Below are positions 10,408-22,900 of a stretch of 64,000 nucleotides of DNA, in pieces. Positions within the stretch are counted from its first letter, which is position 1. The number at the start of each line of letters is the position of its first letter. The stretch spans positions 944,001 to 1,008,000 of the forward strand of contig JASXSU010000001.1 in assembly GCA_030674875.1 (NCBI GenBank), given 5' to 3'. The stretch is from Candidatus Endonucleibacter sp. (ex Gigantidas childressi) (GTDB taxonomy: Bacteria > Pseudomonadota > Gammaproteobacteria > Pseudomonadales > Endozoicomonadaceae). Both the position numbers and the translations under genes were made by a program. The notes below the pieces were generated by a model. It was not told the origin of the DNA, did no database searches, and saw only the letters and a list, made by a program, of their open reading frames with translations.

Positions 10408-11524
10408 GGAGCCTCTTCCCAATAATAACAATAATAATTTTTATTTAGCTACCCTTAACAGCATGATGATTATTAGCTGCTCTCACCTTCAGTAGCAATG
10501 TGTATATATGTTTTTTTCACAATAGCCTATTAAAGAGTATCGACAAAATAGTTATTTTATTATAGCTTTAGTATTAAATAATGAATCTCTGTAAATAAAA
10601 ATTGAACTTTGTTTCTCACCAGGTGTTCTCAAACACGAAAATTATGATTGTAATCAGGGAGTTGCAGATCCAGAACAGATTGTGCTGTCATTACTGCGTA
10701 GCCGACCCACTAACCTATATCCTGTGGCCGAATAGTTTCAAGCGAAGGCAGGCATCGAGTCCAAATATAGCCGTATAAAGCAACAATGTGGAGCAACATC
10801 TAGGCAGAAAGATTGCCATTGCTCAGCGCCACAGGAACGCAGCCTCAATCAAACAGTAACGAGCATAAAAATAGAAAGTATCTGGAGGACAACTCTATAT
10901 TGCAGACCGTAAAACACTGGAGGGACTTTTAATCGACGTAGCCATTGAACAGCCAAACAGTATTATAGATAACTACGGTAAGCGCTGGAGTAATGAAACT
11001 TTGTTTGGCAGCCTAAAAGGTGTGGGCTTTGATTTAGTCTCCACATATATGGCGACACTTTAATCGGGTGGACAAACTGATGATACTACTAACGGTTGCT
11101 GTTGTGTGATGCCTGCTAGCGGGCGCTAGTGTTATGGGTGCAAATTAATTACCACTGAACAAAAATTACCGCCCATCCTATTGGGCTATCACAGTATGAG
11201 TTGAGCACTCAAAAACAACTGTGGAAAAAACTATCAAACCCATTTTTTAGATCTGCTAAACACCTTGTCTCGTACATAGAATTTGATGAGTAACTGGTTG
11301 GGGTGAGTGAATACAGTCAATAAACACACACCTTCAATGGGGATAGTAAATCATCAACCATACACTCCTATAATTTGAGACAATAAAAATATTGAATCTA
11401 GCTCAATAATAACTACTTATTCATAATTATTTATAGATAGTCACTTGGCTTGCCGAGAGCCCTCTGTAGCCTGCTCTCAATTGATTATCAACTACTCTCC
11501 AGCTATCTTAGTTATTGTGGGAAT
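10408..11524. other. A/B spacer: leader of A, decayed transposase, conserved tail downstream of B
   Basis: This 1.1 kb holds no intact gene. The part nearest A (10408-10510) resembles the leaders of D and E and then diverges. The middle is the transposase remnant listed separately. The right part (about 11285-11524) is homologous to the spacers between D and E and between E and F (the 'ggggtgagtga' region and the last 15 bases before the stop of B). A GAGAGC/GCTCTC hairpin near 11455-11480 lacks a T-run, so I do not call it a terminator. Confidence 0.7.
10640..11279 (+). pseudogene. Decayed IS4-family-like transposase
   Basis: In the plus strand, about 10874-11063 reads as a transposase-like segment with DNYGKRWSNETLFGSLKGVGFDL, typical of the C-terminal catalytic part of IS4-family transposases (usually YxKRWxIETLFGCLKxxGF). 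It then hits a stop. The similarity continues in a second frame (NRVDKLMILLTVAVV) and again after another shift (CLLAGASVMGAN). The last fragment, FLDLLNTLSRT followed by a stop at 11277-11279, matches the usual 'LLSCT' type ending. At least two frameshifts and several stops show it is dead. The upstream part (10640-10870) is too eroded for me to align, and I cannot define the element's ends. Confidence 0.6.
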
Positions 11525-14500
11525 CTAAGAATCTATTTGTAAATTTCCGTCATCTAGCAATTTATTAATAATTTCAGCGTCTGTATTACCATAAACTGAA
11601 AGATCAACATTATCTAACGTAACCTGCCTAGTTACATCACCACCTGCAACATCTCTAACATTAACGACAGTATTATTGGCACTTACAGAAAAATCTAGCA
11701 ACTGATCAAGACTGTTGTCTTCATTAATAATAAGATCATCCAGCAAGAGCACATCTCCTTCATCAATGTTAAAATCAGATACAGAAAAGTTAGCGATACT
11801 CCCGGAAGATACACTTGTATTAAAATCAAAGGTATCTGCGCCATCACCACCAAATATCGAAACATCATTATGATTAATGCTAAATAAATCGGAGCCGACA
11901 CTACCGTTTAATACTTCTGAATCTTCTGTTGTGTTATAATTGTAACCAACAACAAAGCCATTAATCATTCCAGTTAAATGTCCAATGCTATCCGGCAAAG
12001 CATCATTATATCCCAACCTAATATCCTCATCACCTACCATCACGTTACCATCAAACATAATAAATATTTTCGAATTATCCGCTATAGCACTTGTTACTGT
12101 ACGGCTCTCGCCGTCTACCTCAACAGTGAACTCATTTGGATTAAGAGGAGTACTGATAATCTCTCTAGAGTAATTCAATGTAATCAAATTTCCTGCAAAC
12201 TCTTTTCCAAAAACTTCAATCTCACGGAAGTTTTGATCATCTCCACTAAAGGTAAGTTTAACTTGGTCAAACACAATATTGTCTGCTGGAGTAAATTCAA
12301 CAATATCATCAGCATTATTTTCTGCGCCAGAGATAGTGTGACTTACAACTACTTCACCGTCTTTTAAAAACTCTATAATTGAGCCATTAATTCTACTATT
12401 TACAACGTCCTCATCACGATTATACAGTTTAAAAACACCTTGACTATAATTCAGATCTTTAAAATCAATGAGAAAATATTTACCGTCAGCATTTGTTGGA
12501 TGGACTTGATAATTATCAAATGAAGTTGTATTGATATTAGCGTCAAAAGCTCTACTTATATCCAGCTGATTGTTACTACTATCAACAGTATAAGTCATAC
12601 CAGGAGCAGAATAAGTTGCCAAATTATTACTTGCTAAGGCAATATTTACCAATTCTCCAGATACACCCTCATACACAGCGGACTCCAACGCAGTGGTTCC
12701 AACAAAATGATTAGTAATACCCCCCGCCAAGTTACCAATATCATCCTGTACAGTAGATCCATTATGACCCACCCTAAGATCCTCACCTCCTTTTATAACT
12801 GAACCATCAAACTTAACAATTACTTTAGAGTTTTCCACTTCAACGCTTGTTACTGTGCGACTATAGCCATCTACTTCAATAGTGAACTCACTTATATCAA
12901 GCGGAATATTAGCTAGCTCTTTAGAGTAATTAAGTATCACCTTGTTTTCGTGATACTCTTTTCCAAAAACTTCAATCTCACGGAAGTTTTGATCATCTCC
13001 ACTAAAGGTAAGTTTAATTTGGTCAAACACAATATTGTCTGCTGGAGTAAATTCAACAATATCATCAGCATTATTTTCTGCGCCAGAGATAGTGTGACTT
13101 ACAACTACTTCACCGTCTTTTAAAAACTCTATAATTGAGCCATTAATTCTACTATTTACAACGTCCTCATCACGATTATACAGTTTAAAAACACCTTGAC
13201 TATAATTCAGACCTTTAAAATCAATGAGAAAATATTTACCGTCAGAATTTGTTGGATGGACTTGATAATTATCAAATGAAGTTGTATTGATATTAGCGTC
13301 AAAAGCTCTACTTATATCCAGCTGATTGTTACTACTATCAACATAATAAGTCATGCCAGGAGCAGAATAAGTTGCCAAATTATTACTTGCTAAGGCAATA
13401 TTTACAAATTCTCCAGATACACCCTCATATACAGCGGACTCCAACGCAGGGGCTCTTCCAACAAAATGATTAGTAATATTCCCCGCCAAGTTACCAATAT
13501 CATCCTGTACAGTAGATCCATTATAACCCAGCCTAACATCCTCACCTCCTTCTATAACTGAACCATCAAACTTAACAATTACTTTAGAGTTTTCCACTTC
13601 AACGCTTGTTACTGTACGACTATAGCCATCTACTTTAATAGTGAACTCGCTTATATCAAGCGGAATATTAGCTAGCTCTTTAGAGTAATTAAGTATCACC
13701 TTGTTTTCGTGATACTCTTTGCCAAAAACCTCAATCTCACGGAAGTTTTGATTATCTCCACTAAAGGTAAGTTTAACTTGGTCAAACACAATATTGTTTG
13801 CTGGAGTATATTCATAAATATCATCATTATCATTTTCTGCGCCAGCGATAGTGTGACTTACAACCACTTCACCGTCTTTTAAAAACTCCATGACTGAGCC
13901 ATTAATTCTGTCTTCTAGCCCACCATTTACACGATTATGTATTCTAAAAACACCCTGACTATAATCCACATTCTTAAAATCTATAAGAAAATATTTACCA
14001 TCAGCACTTATTGGATGGACTTGATAATCATCAACTAAAGTTGTATTTATATTAGCGTCAAAAGCTCTACTTATATCCAGCTTACTACCATCAACATGAT
14101 AAGTCATACCAGGAGCAGAGTAAGTTGCTAAATCATTACTTGCTAAGGCAATATTTATCAACGGCCCTTGTATATCAACCAAATGTGACTCCAATACAGG
14201 TGAAGCTTCGTCATTTGTCAATAAATCAACAGCATCAGGCGCTATTGTATCAACAGCAAAAGTATTTTTACTTACGAAATGCACACCCTCAGCTTTAGCA
14301 CCTGAAGAAAGAAAGGCTCCGTCTATAAATAGTTCACTTGTAGCGCTTACGCCTGTTTTAGTGAAGAATAATGTGACAGCACCCGTAGATCTACTAGTGT
14401 GATAATAGTTAATATTCGTTCCATCACGCTCCACTTTGTACGTATCACCACTTACATTAATCAAGTCTGGGTATTCCGCAACAAAGTTGTCATATTTCCC

Positions 14501-14857
14501 ATCCCAGCTACCTGATTGGTATACGTGAATACCGGTACCATTCACGTACAGAGCATAATCAATAGTATTATAACTATCGCTTGAATCATCTACAGAAAAA
14601 CCCAACATAAATGCCGTTGTTGTATCCGTTGATTTAAAGCTTAGATAACCATCACCAACGAATCCTTCATCTGAAAACACACCAGCATTACCCCAAACAC
14701 TGGTTGCCGTCTTTTCAAAAGTCTTGCCTTCTACACCATCTGAGACACTTATACCAGCGTAGTCGCTATATGTCATATCCCTAATACTAAATAAATCCGG
14801 TGTTTCATTATTAAATACCACTGCATTTCCGTTAGCGCTACTACTGACATTAGTCAA
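11525..14857 (-). pseudogene. Gene B, C-terminal part, cut off from B by a frameshift
   Basis: This 1,110-codon stretch continues gene B after a one-base insertion at 14894-14895. Its apparent first codon is a TTG inside a conserved sequence (DVSLTNVSSSANG) that is internal in the other copies, and no ribosome site precedes it, so it is unlikely to be translated alone. It encodes one SPRY-like beta-sandwich module (LFSIRDMTYSDY..., about 14200-14840). Three coagulation-factor 5/8 type C-like domains follow (VNIALASNNLATYSAPGMTY to FREIEVFG), each with a SWM-type Ig-like repeat (LNYSKELANIPLD..FTI). It ends with a VCA0849-subclass type I secretion target domain containing one RTX-like nonapeptide (GGDGADTFDF), DFNIDEGDVLLLDDL and the conserved NTDAEIINKLLDDGNLQIDS end. 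Separated from the rest, this secretion signal is lost to B. Confidence 0.85.
12200..14170 (-). repeat. Triplicated F5/8C-like plus SWM-type Ig-like domain pair
   Basis: Three tandem copies of a ~245-aa pair lie at about 14170-13440, 13430-12690 and 12680-11950. Each has a discoidin-like galactose-binding fold (start INIALAS/VNIALAS, end FREIEVFGKE) followed by an Ig-like segment (LNYSKELANIPLD or LNYSREIISTPLN). Copies 2 and 3 are closer to each other than to copy 1, which has NGGLEDRINGSV where they have EDVVNSRINGSI. Gene C has only one pair (about 35930-35215), of the copy-1 type, so copies 2 and 3 look like an expansion in B. Confidence 0.8.
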
Positions 14858-16980
14858 ACTTACATCCTTGTTTGGGTTGTCTATTTTAAAGCTCCTCTTC
14901 TCTAATTACATCCCCATCTGCCACCGTGTAGGTAAACACTAGCTTATTATTACCTGCTGCGGTTGAAGCACTTGCATCCAGGGCAAATGCTTTCCCTGCA
15001 ATCATCACCGTTCCGTCAGCAGCACCACCTAGGGTTAATGCCTGCCCCACAGTTAAAGTAAGAGTAATGATATCTCCTTCGATAAATGCTTTTTGCCCGT
15101 CAGGAATATTACTAACAACCACATCAATAATGCCAGGGCCAACCATAATAGTTGCTATTGCTGAGACGCTTTCATTACCTCCCCCATCAAGGTAACTAAT
15201 CTCTACTGTTCTCTCGCCTTCATTAGCATCTGAATGTGTATTTTTCAGTTCAATTGATTCAACAATGGTTTCAATATCACTTCCAGAAATAACCGTTCCA
15301 TCGGTTTTTGTAATGATCAAAGTTTTGGTACCAGCATCATAACTGTAACTCAAACCCGCCACCGCAAAGGAGTTATCAACACTAGTTGTAGCAATTGTAG
15401 CGTTTAAAGAAATATCCGCACCCAATACAACTTTATCATTACTAGTATCTAAACTATCTCCTGCGAACACTATTTTAATTTGAGTTATGTCATTTGATTC
15501 CGGTATAGCAATATCTGAATTAAATTTCACACCTTCTGCCAGCAAAGCCCTGTCTCCACCATTTAAACTCGTAGCTTGGACACCGTCAGATACAGATAAA
15601 TCAACAGCATCAGGCGCCACTGCATCAACAGCAAAAGTATTTTTACTTACGAAATGCACACCCTCAGCTTTAGCACCTGAAGAAAGAAAGGCTCCGTCTA
15701 TAAATAGTTCACTTGTAGCGCTTACGCCTGTTTTAGTGAAGAATAATGTGACAGCACCCGTAGATCTACTAGTGTGATAATAGTTAATATTCGTTCCATC
15801 ACGCTCCACTTTGTACGTATCACCACTTACATTAATCAAGTCTGGGTATTCCGCAACAAAGTTGTCATATTTCCCATCCCAGCTACCTGATTGGTATACG
15901 TGAATACCGGTACCATTCACGTACAGAGCATAATCAATAGTATTATAACTATCGCTTGAATCATCTACAGAAAAACCCAACATAAATGCCGTTGTTGTAT
16001 TCGTTGATTTAAAGCTTAGATAACCATCACCAACGAATCCTTCATCTGAAAACACACCAGCATTACCCCAAACACTGGTTGCTGTCTTTTCAAAAGTCTT
16101 GCCTCCTACACCATCTGAAACATTTATACCAGCGTAGTCGCTATATGTCATATCCCTAATACTTAATAAGTCCGGTGTTTCATTATTAAATACCACTGCA
16201 TTTCCGTTAGCGCTACTACTGACATTAGTCAAACTTACATCCTTGTTTGGGTTGTCTATTTTAAAGCTCTCTTCTCTAATTACATCCCCATCTGCCACCG
16301 TGTAGGTAAACACTAGCTTATTATTACCTGCTGCGGTTGAAGCACTTGCATCCAAGGCAAATGCTTTTCCTGCAATCATCACCGTTCCGTCAGCAGCACC
16401 ACCTAGGGTTAATGCCTGCCCCACAGTTAAAGTAAGAGTAATGATATCTCCTTCAATAAATGCTTTTTGCCCGTCAGGAATATTACTAACAACCACATCA
16501 ATAATGCCAGGGCCAACCATAATAGTTGCTATTGCTGAGACGCTTTCATTACCTGCCCCATCAAGGTAACTAATCTCTACTGTTCTCTCGCCTTCATTAG
16601 CATCTGAATGTGTATTTTTCAGTTCAATTGATTCAACAGTGGTTTCAATATCACTTCCAGAAATAACCGTTCCATCGGTTTTTGTAATGATCAAAGTTTT
16701 GGTACCAGCATCATAACTGTAACTCAAACCCGCCACCGCAAAGGAGTTATCAACACTAGTTGTAGCAATCGTAGCGTTTAAAGAAATACCCACACCCAAT
16801 ACAACTTTATCATTACTAGTATCTAAACTATCTCCTGCGAACACTATTTTAATTTGAGTTATGTCATTTGATTCCGGCATAGCAATATCTGAATTAAATT
16901 TCACACCTTCTGCCAGCAAAGCCCTGTCTCCACCATTTAAGCTCGTAGCTTGAACACCGTCAGATGCAGATAAATCAACA
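14225..16980 (-). repeat. Tandem duplication of a ~1,374-bp SPRY-like module plus Ig-like block in gene B
   Basis: 14225-15604 and 15605-16980 are two nearly identical direct copies. Matching points left of 14894 are 1,375 bp apart, while points right of it are 1,374 bp apart (3 x 458). The left copy therefore carries one extra base. This shift in period is what locates the gene B frameshift. Confidence 0.85.
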
Positions 16981-19900
16981 GCTTCAGGTACTATTGTATC
17001 AACAGCAACCTTAGATGCCACTACTAAATTTACATCAACTACTTTAGAACCATTTGCATGAAAGGCCGAGTCCGCAAATAATCTGGTTGTAATATCCACG
17101 TTACTTGTAGTGTGTATTAGGGTTACAGCACCTGTAGCACTACTAATGTGATAATAATTAATATCCGTTCCATGACGCTCAACTATGAACTCATCACCAG
17201 CTTCAGCAACGATTGAGCTAGCAGCATCATGGGAACCATCAGTGTATATTTGTATACCCGTATGGCTTATATATAGAGCATACTCGATGGTATCATAGTC
17301 ATGGTTTGGATTATCACTAGAAAAACCTGACATAAATCTAGAGGTAACATCAGCCAGCTTAAAACTAAGCCTGGCATCACCAATAAATCCTTCATCTGCA
17401 AACACACCAGAATTACCCCAACCATCTGACCCTGTGCTTTCAAGAGTCTTACCGTTTGTACCATCTGTAACCGTTACAGCAAGGTTGCTGCCAAATACCA
17501 TCTCTTTGGAAACGAATGCGGCAGAATCAGATTCCGCTACTAAATTAACATCTACTACTTTAGAGCCATTTGAATGAAAGGCCGAGTCCATAAATAATCT
17601 GGTTGTAATATCCACGTTACTTGTAGTGTGTATTAGGGTTACAGCACCTGTAGCACTACTAATGTGATAATAATTAATATCCGTTCCATGACGCTCAACT
17701 ATAAACTCATCACCAGCTTCAGCAACGACTGAGCTCTGAGCATCATTGGAATTATCAGTGTATATTTGTATACTCGTATTGCTTATATATATAGCATACT
17801 CCATGGTAGTATAGCTATGGTTTGGATTATCACTAGAAAAGCCCAACATAAATCTAGAGGTAACATCAGCCAGCTTAAAACTAAGCCTGCCATCACCAAT
17901 AAACCCTTCATCTGAAAACACACCAGAATTACCCCAAGCATCTGACCCTGTGCTTTCAAGAGTCTTACCGTTTGTACCATCTGTAACCGTTACAGCAAGG
18001 TTGCTGCCAAATACCATTTCTCTGTGAAGAAATAATTTCGGTGTTTCATTATTAGATACCACTGCATTTCCGTTTGCGCTACTAATATCGATCAAACTTA
18101 CATCCGTACTTGGGTTGTCTATTTTAAAGTTTTCTTCACTAATTATATCCCCATCTGCCACCGTGTAGGTAAACACTAGTTTATTATTACCTGCTGCGGC
18201 TGAAGCACTTGAATCCAAGGCAAATGTTTTTCCTCCAATCATCACCGTTCCTTCAGCACCACCACCCAGGGTTAATACCTTATCCACAGTTAAAGTAAGA
18301 GTAATGACATCTCCTTCAATGAATGCTTTTCGCCCGTCAGGGATATTACTAACAACCATATTAATAATGCTTGGGCCAACCATAATAGTTGCTATTGCTG
18401 AGACGCTCTCATTGCCTCCCCCATCAAGGTAACTAATCTCTACTGTTCTCTCTCCTTCATTAGCATCTGAATGTGTATTTTTTAGTTCAATTGATTCAAC
18501 AATGGTTTCAATATCACTTCCATAAATGACCTTTCCATCGGTTTTTGTAATTATTAAAGTTTTGGTGCCCTCATCATAACTGTAACTCAAACCCGCCACC
18601 GCAAAAGAGTTATCAACACTAGTTGTAGCAATTGTAGCGTTTAAAGAAATATCCGCACCCAATACAACTTTATCATTACTAGTATCTAAACTATCTCCTG
18701 CGAACACTATTTTAATTTGAGTTATGTCATTTGATTCCGGTATAGCAATATCTGAATTAAATTTCACACCTTCTGCCAACAAAGTCCTGCCTGCACCATT
18801 TAAACTCGTAGATTGAACACCGTTAGATGCAGATAGATCAACAGCTTCAGGTGCTATTGTATCAACAATAACCTTAGATGCCACTACTAAATTTACATCA
18901 ACTACTTTAGAACCATTTGAATGAAAGGCCGAGTCCACAAATAATCTGGTTGTCATATCCACATTACTTGTAGTGTGTATTAGGGTTACAGCACCTGTGG
19001 CACTACTAATGTGATAATAGTTAATATCCGTTCCATGACGCTCAACTATGAACTCATCACCAGCTTCAGCAACGACTGAGCTAGCAGCATCATTGGAACC
19101 ATCAGTGTATATTTGTATACCAGCATTGCTTATATATAGAGCATACTCGACGGTAGCATAGTCATGGTTTGGATTATCACTAGAAAAACCTAACATAAAT
19201 CTAGAGGTAACATCAGCCAGCTTAAAACTAAGCCTGGCATCACCAATAAACCCTTCATCTGAAAACACACCAGAATTGCCCCAAGCAGTTGACCCTGTAC
19301 TTTCAAGGTTCTTACCGTTTGTACCATCTGTAACCGTTACAGCAAGGTTGCTGCCAAATACCATCTCTTTGGAAACGAATACAGCAAAATCAGATTCCAC
19401 TACTAAATTAACATCAACTACTTTCGAACCACTGTCACGCAAGGATGAGTCCACAAATAATCTGGTTGTAATATCCACATTACTTGTGGTGTATAATAAT
19501 GTTACAGCACCTGTAGCACTACCAATGTGATAATAGTTAATATCCGTTCCATTACGCTCAACAATGAACTCATCACCTGCTGCAACATCGTCTGGGTAAA
19601 TATAAAGAAGGGAACCACTATTATATATTTGGGCAGTAGTATTGCTGACATATAAAGCATAATCTATGCTATTATAATGATGGTTTGGATTATCACTAGA
19701 AAAACCTAGCATAAATGCAGAGGTCTCATCGGCCATTTTAAAACCAAGCCTGGCATCACCAACAAACCCTTCATCTGAAAACACACCAGAACTACCCCAA
19801 TTACTTGCCCCTGTGCTTTCAAGAGTCTTACCTTTTGTACCATCTGTAACCATTACAGCAAGGTTGCTGCCAAACACAATCTCTTTGGAAAGAAAGAATT

Positions 19901-22900
19901 TCGGTGTTTCATTACTAAATACCACTGCAGTTCCGTTTGCGCTACTAATATCGATCAAACTTACATCCGTACTTGGGTTGTCTATTTTAAAGTTTTCTTC
20001 ACTAATTACATCCCCATCTGCCACCGTGTAGGTAAACACTAATTTATTATTACCTGCGGAGGCTGAAGCACTTGAATCCAAGGCAAATGCTTTTCCTGCA
20101 ATCATCACAGTTCCTCCAGCACCACCACCCAGGGTTAATACCTGATCCACAGTTAAAGTAAGAGTAATGACATCTCCTTCACCAAAGACGCCCTCCCCAT
20201 CAGGTAGACCACTCACACGTATACCAACAATGCCAAGTCCTGACACCGTAATTATTGCAGTTGCGGATACGCCTTCATTACCTGCCTCATCAATGTAACT
20301 AATAGTTATTGCTCTCTCGCCTTCATTAGCCTCTGAATCTGTATTTTTCAGCCTTATTGATTCAATAATAGTTTCGATATCGCTTCCAGAAATAGCCGCT
20401 CCATCGCTTTTGGTAATTATCAAAGTTTTGGTGCCAGAATCATAACTGTAACTCAAACCAGCCACTGCAAACGAACTGTCAACACTAGTTGTAGCAATTG
20501 TAGAACTTAAAGAAATATCCGCACCCAATACAACCTTGTCATTACTAGTATTTAAACCATCGCCTGAAAATACCATTTTAATTTGGGTGATATCTTCGCT
20601 TACGGGTGCATCAATATCACCATCAAAAAGCGATCCTGCTGCCAACTCACTTTTAGAAATAATTTTCCTGAATTGCTTCACGGTAATAACTATCGTAGAA
20701 ATATCGCTAGCTCCGCTATCGTCCAAAACTTTATAGCGAATAGTTACCTGTTCCGTTTCATTTATTCCCAAATGTGAAAAATCATTTCCAGGATTAAATA
20801 TCAACCTATTATCAACTATATTAACCACACCTGACCCCATAACACTGTTGCCATCACCATCAACAATTGTCGCTGAATCAATAGTAAGATCTTCTTTATT
20901 ATCATCCACATCATAAACCGTGGCTAATGCGTCTATAACCGCCCTAGTAGAAGTAGATATAGTATCATTCACTGACGCAACTGGTGCATCATTGGTGCCA
21001 GTAATGACAATTGTCACCTCTTTTTCCACCGACTCGGCATTGGCAGCTCCAGAGTTATCCGTAGCCACAACCTTATATTTCAGAGTAATAGTCTGATCTT
21101 TCCCCAGAAAATCAAGGTTCGCATCAGTGCTGTAGCTCCAGCCGTCATTGGTTACAGAGAAGCCGTCAATGAGAGCAGTTTTAAGGCTGGTATCTAGATT
21201 CGCAAAGATTCCGTCACTCAAGACAGTATCGGTATTAACTTCACTGATCGTAACAACGTCTCCACTATCCAGTTCTGTGAAGGAAAGTAGTCCGGTGGTC
21301 GCAAGACTAGCTGCGCCATCACCCTCAGTAAGAGCTCCAGTCGGAGTAATAGAATCAATTACCGGCTGGTCATTGGTGCCGGTAATAACAATTGTTACCT
21401 CTTTTTCCACCGACTCGGCATTGGCAGCTTCAGAGTTATCCGTAGCCAAAACCTCATATTTCAGAGTGATGGTCTGACCTGCTCTCAAAAAATCAAGGTT
21501 AGCATCAGTGCTGTAGCTCCAGCCGTCATTGGTTACAGAGAAGCCGTCAATGAGAGCAGTTTTAAGGCTGGTATCTAGATTCGCAAAGGTTCCGTCACTC
21601 AAGACAGTATCGGTATTAACTTCACTGATCGTAACAACGTCTCCACTATCCAGTTCTGTGAAGGAAAGTAGGCCGGTGGTCGCAAGACTAGCTGCGCCAT
21701 CACCCTCAGTAAGAGCTCCAGTCGGAGTAATAGAATCAATTACCGGCTGGTCATTGGTGCCGGTAATGACAATTGTTACCTCTTTTTCCGCCGACTCGGC
21801 ATTGGCCGCTCCAGAGTTGTCAGTAGCGGTAACATTATATTTCAGAGTGATGGTCTGACCTGCTCTCAAAAAATCAAGGTTAGCATCAGTGCTGTAGCTC
21901 CAGCCTCCACTGGTTACAGAGAAGCCGTCAATTAGGGCTGTTTTAAGGCTGGTATCTAGATTCGCAAAGGTTCCGTCACTCAAGACAGTATCGGTATTAA
22001 CTTCACTGATCGTAACAACGTCTCCACTATCCAGTTCTGTGAAGGAAAGTAGGCCGGTGGTCGCAAGACTAGCTGCGCCATCACCCTCAGTAAGAGCTCC
22101 AGTCGGAGTAATAGAATCAATTACCGGCTGGCCATTGGTGCCGGTAATGACAATTGTTACCTCTTTTTCAACCGACTCGGCATTGGCAGCTTCAGAGTTA
22201 TCCGTAGCCAAAACCTTATATTTCAGAGTGATGGTCTGACCTGCTCTCAAAAAATCAAGGTTCGCATCAGTGCTGTAGCTCCAGCCTCCACTGGTTACAG
22301 AGAAGCCGTCAATTAGGGCTGTTTTAAGGCTGGTATCTAGATTCGCAAAGGTGCCGTCACTCAAGACAGTATCGGTATTAACTTCACTGATCGTAACAAC
22401 GTCTCCACTATCCAGTTCTGTGAAGGAAAGTAGGCCGGTGGTCGCAATACTAGCTGCGCCATCACCCACAGTAAGAGCTCCAGTCGGAGTAATAGAATCA
22501 ATTACCGGCTGGTCATTGGTTCCGGTAATGACAATTGTTACCTCTTTTTCCACCGACTCTGCATTGGCAGCTTCAGAGTTATCCGTAGCCAAAACCTTAT
22601 ATTTCAGGGTGATGGTCTGACCTCCTCTCAAAAAATCAAGGTTCGCATCAGTGCTGTAGCTCCAGCCATCATTGGTTACAGAGAAGCCGTCAATGAGAGC
22701 AGTTTTAAGGCTGGTATCTAGATTCGCAAAGATTCCGTCACTCAAGACAGTATCGGTATTAACTTCACTGATCGTAACAACGTCTCCACTATCCAGTTCT
22801 GTGAAGGAAAGTAGGCCGGTGGTCGCAAGACTAACTGCGCCATCACCCTCAGTAAGAGCTCCAGTCGGAGTAATAGAATCAATTACCGTCTGGTCATTAG

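Noticed and set aside
11440-11524. Possible terminator after gene B (GAGAGC/GCTCTC hairpin)
   Set aside because: Short stem, 12-base loop, no T-run, and not conserved in the other spacers.
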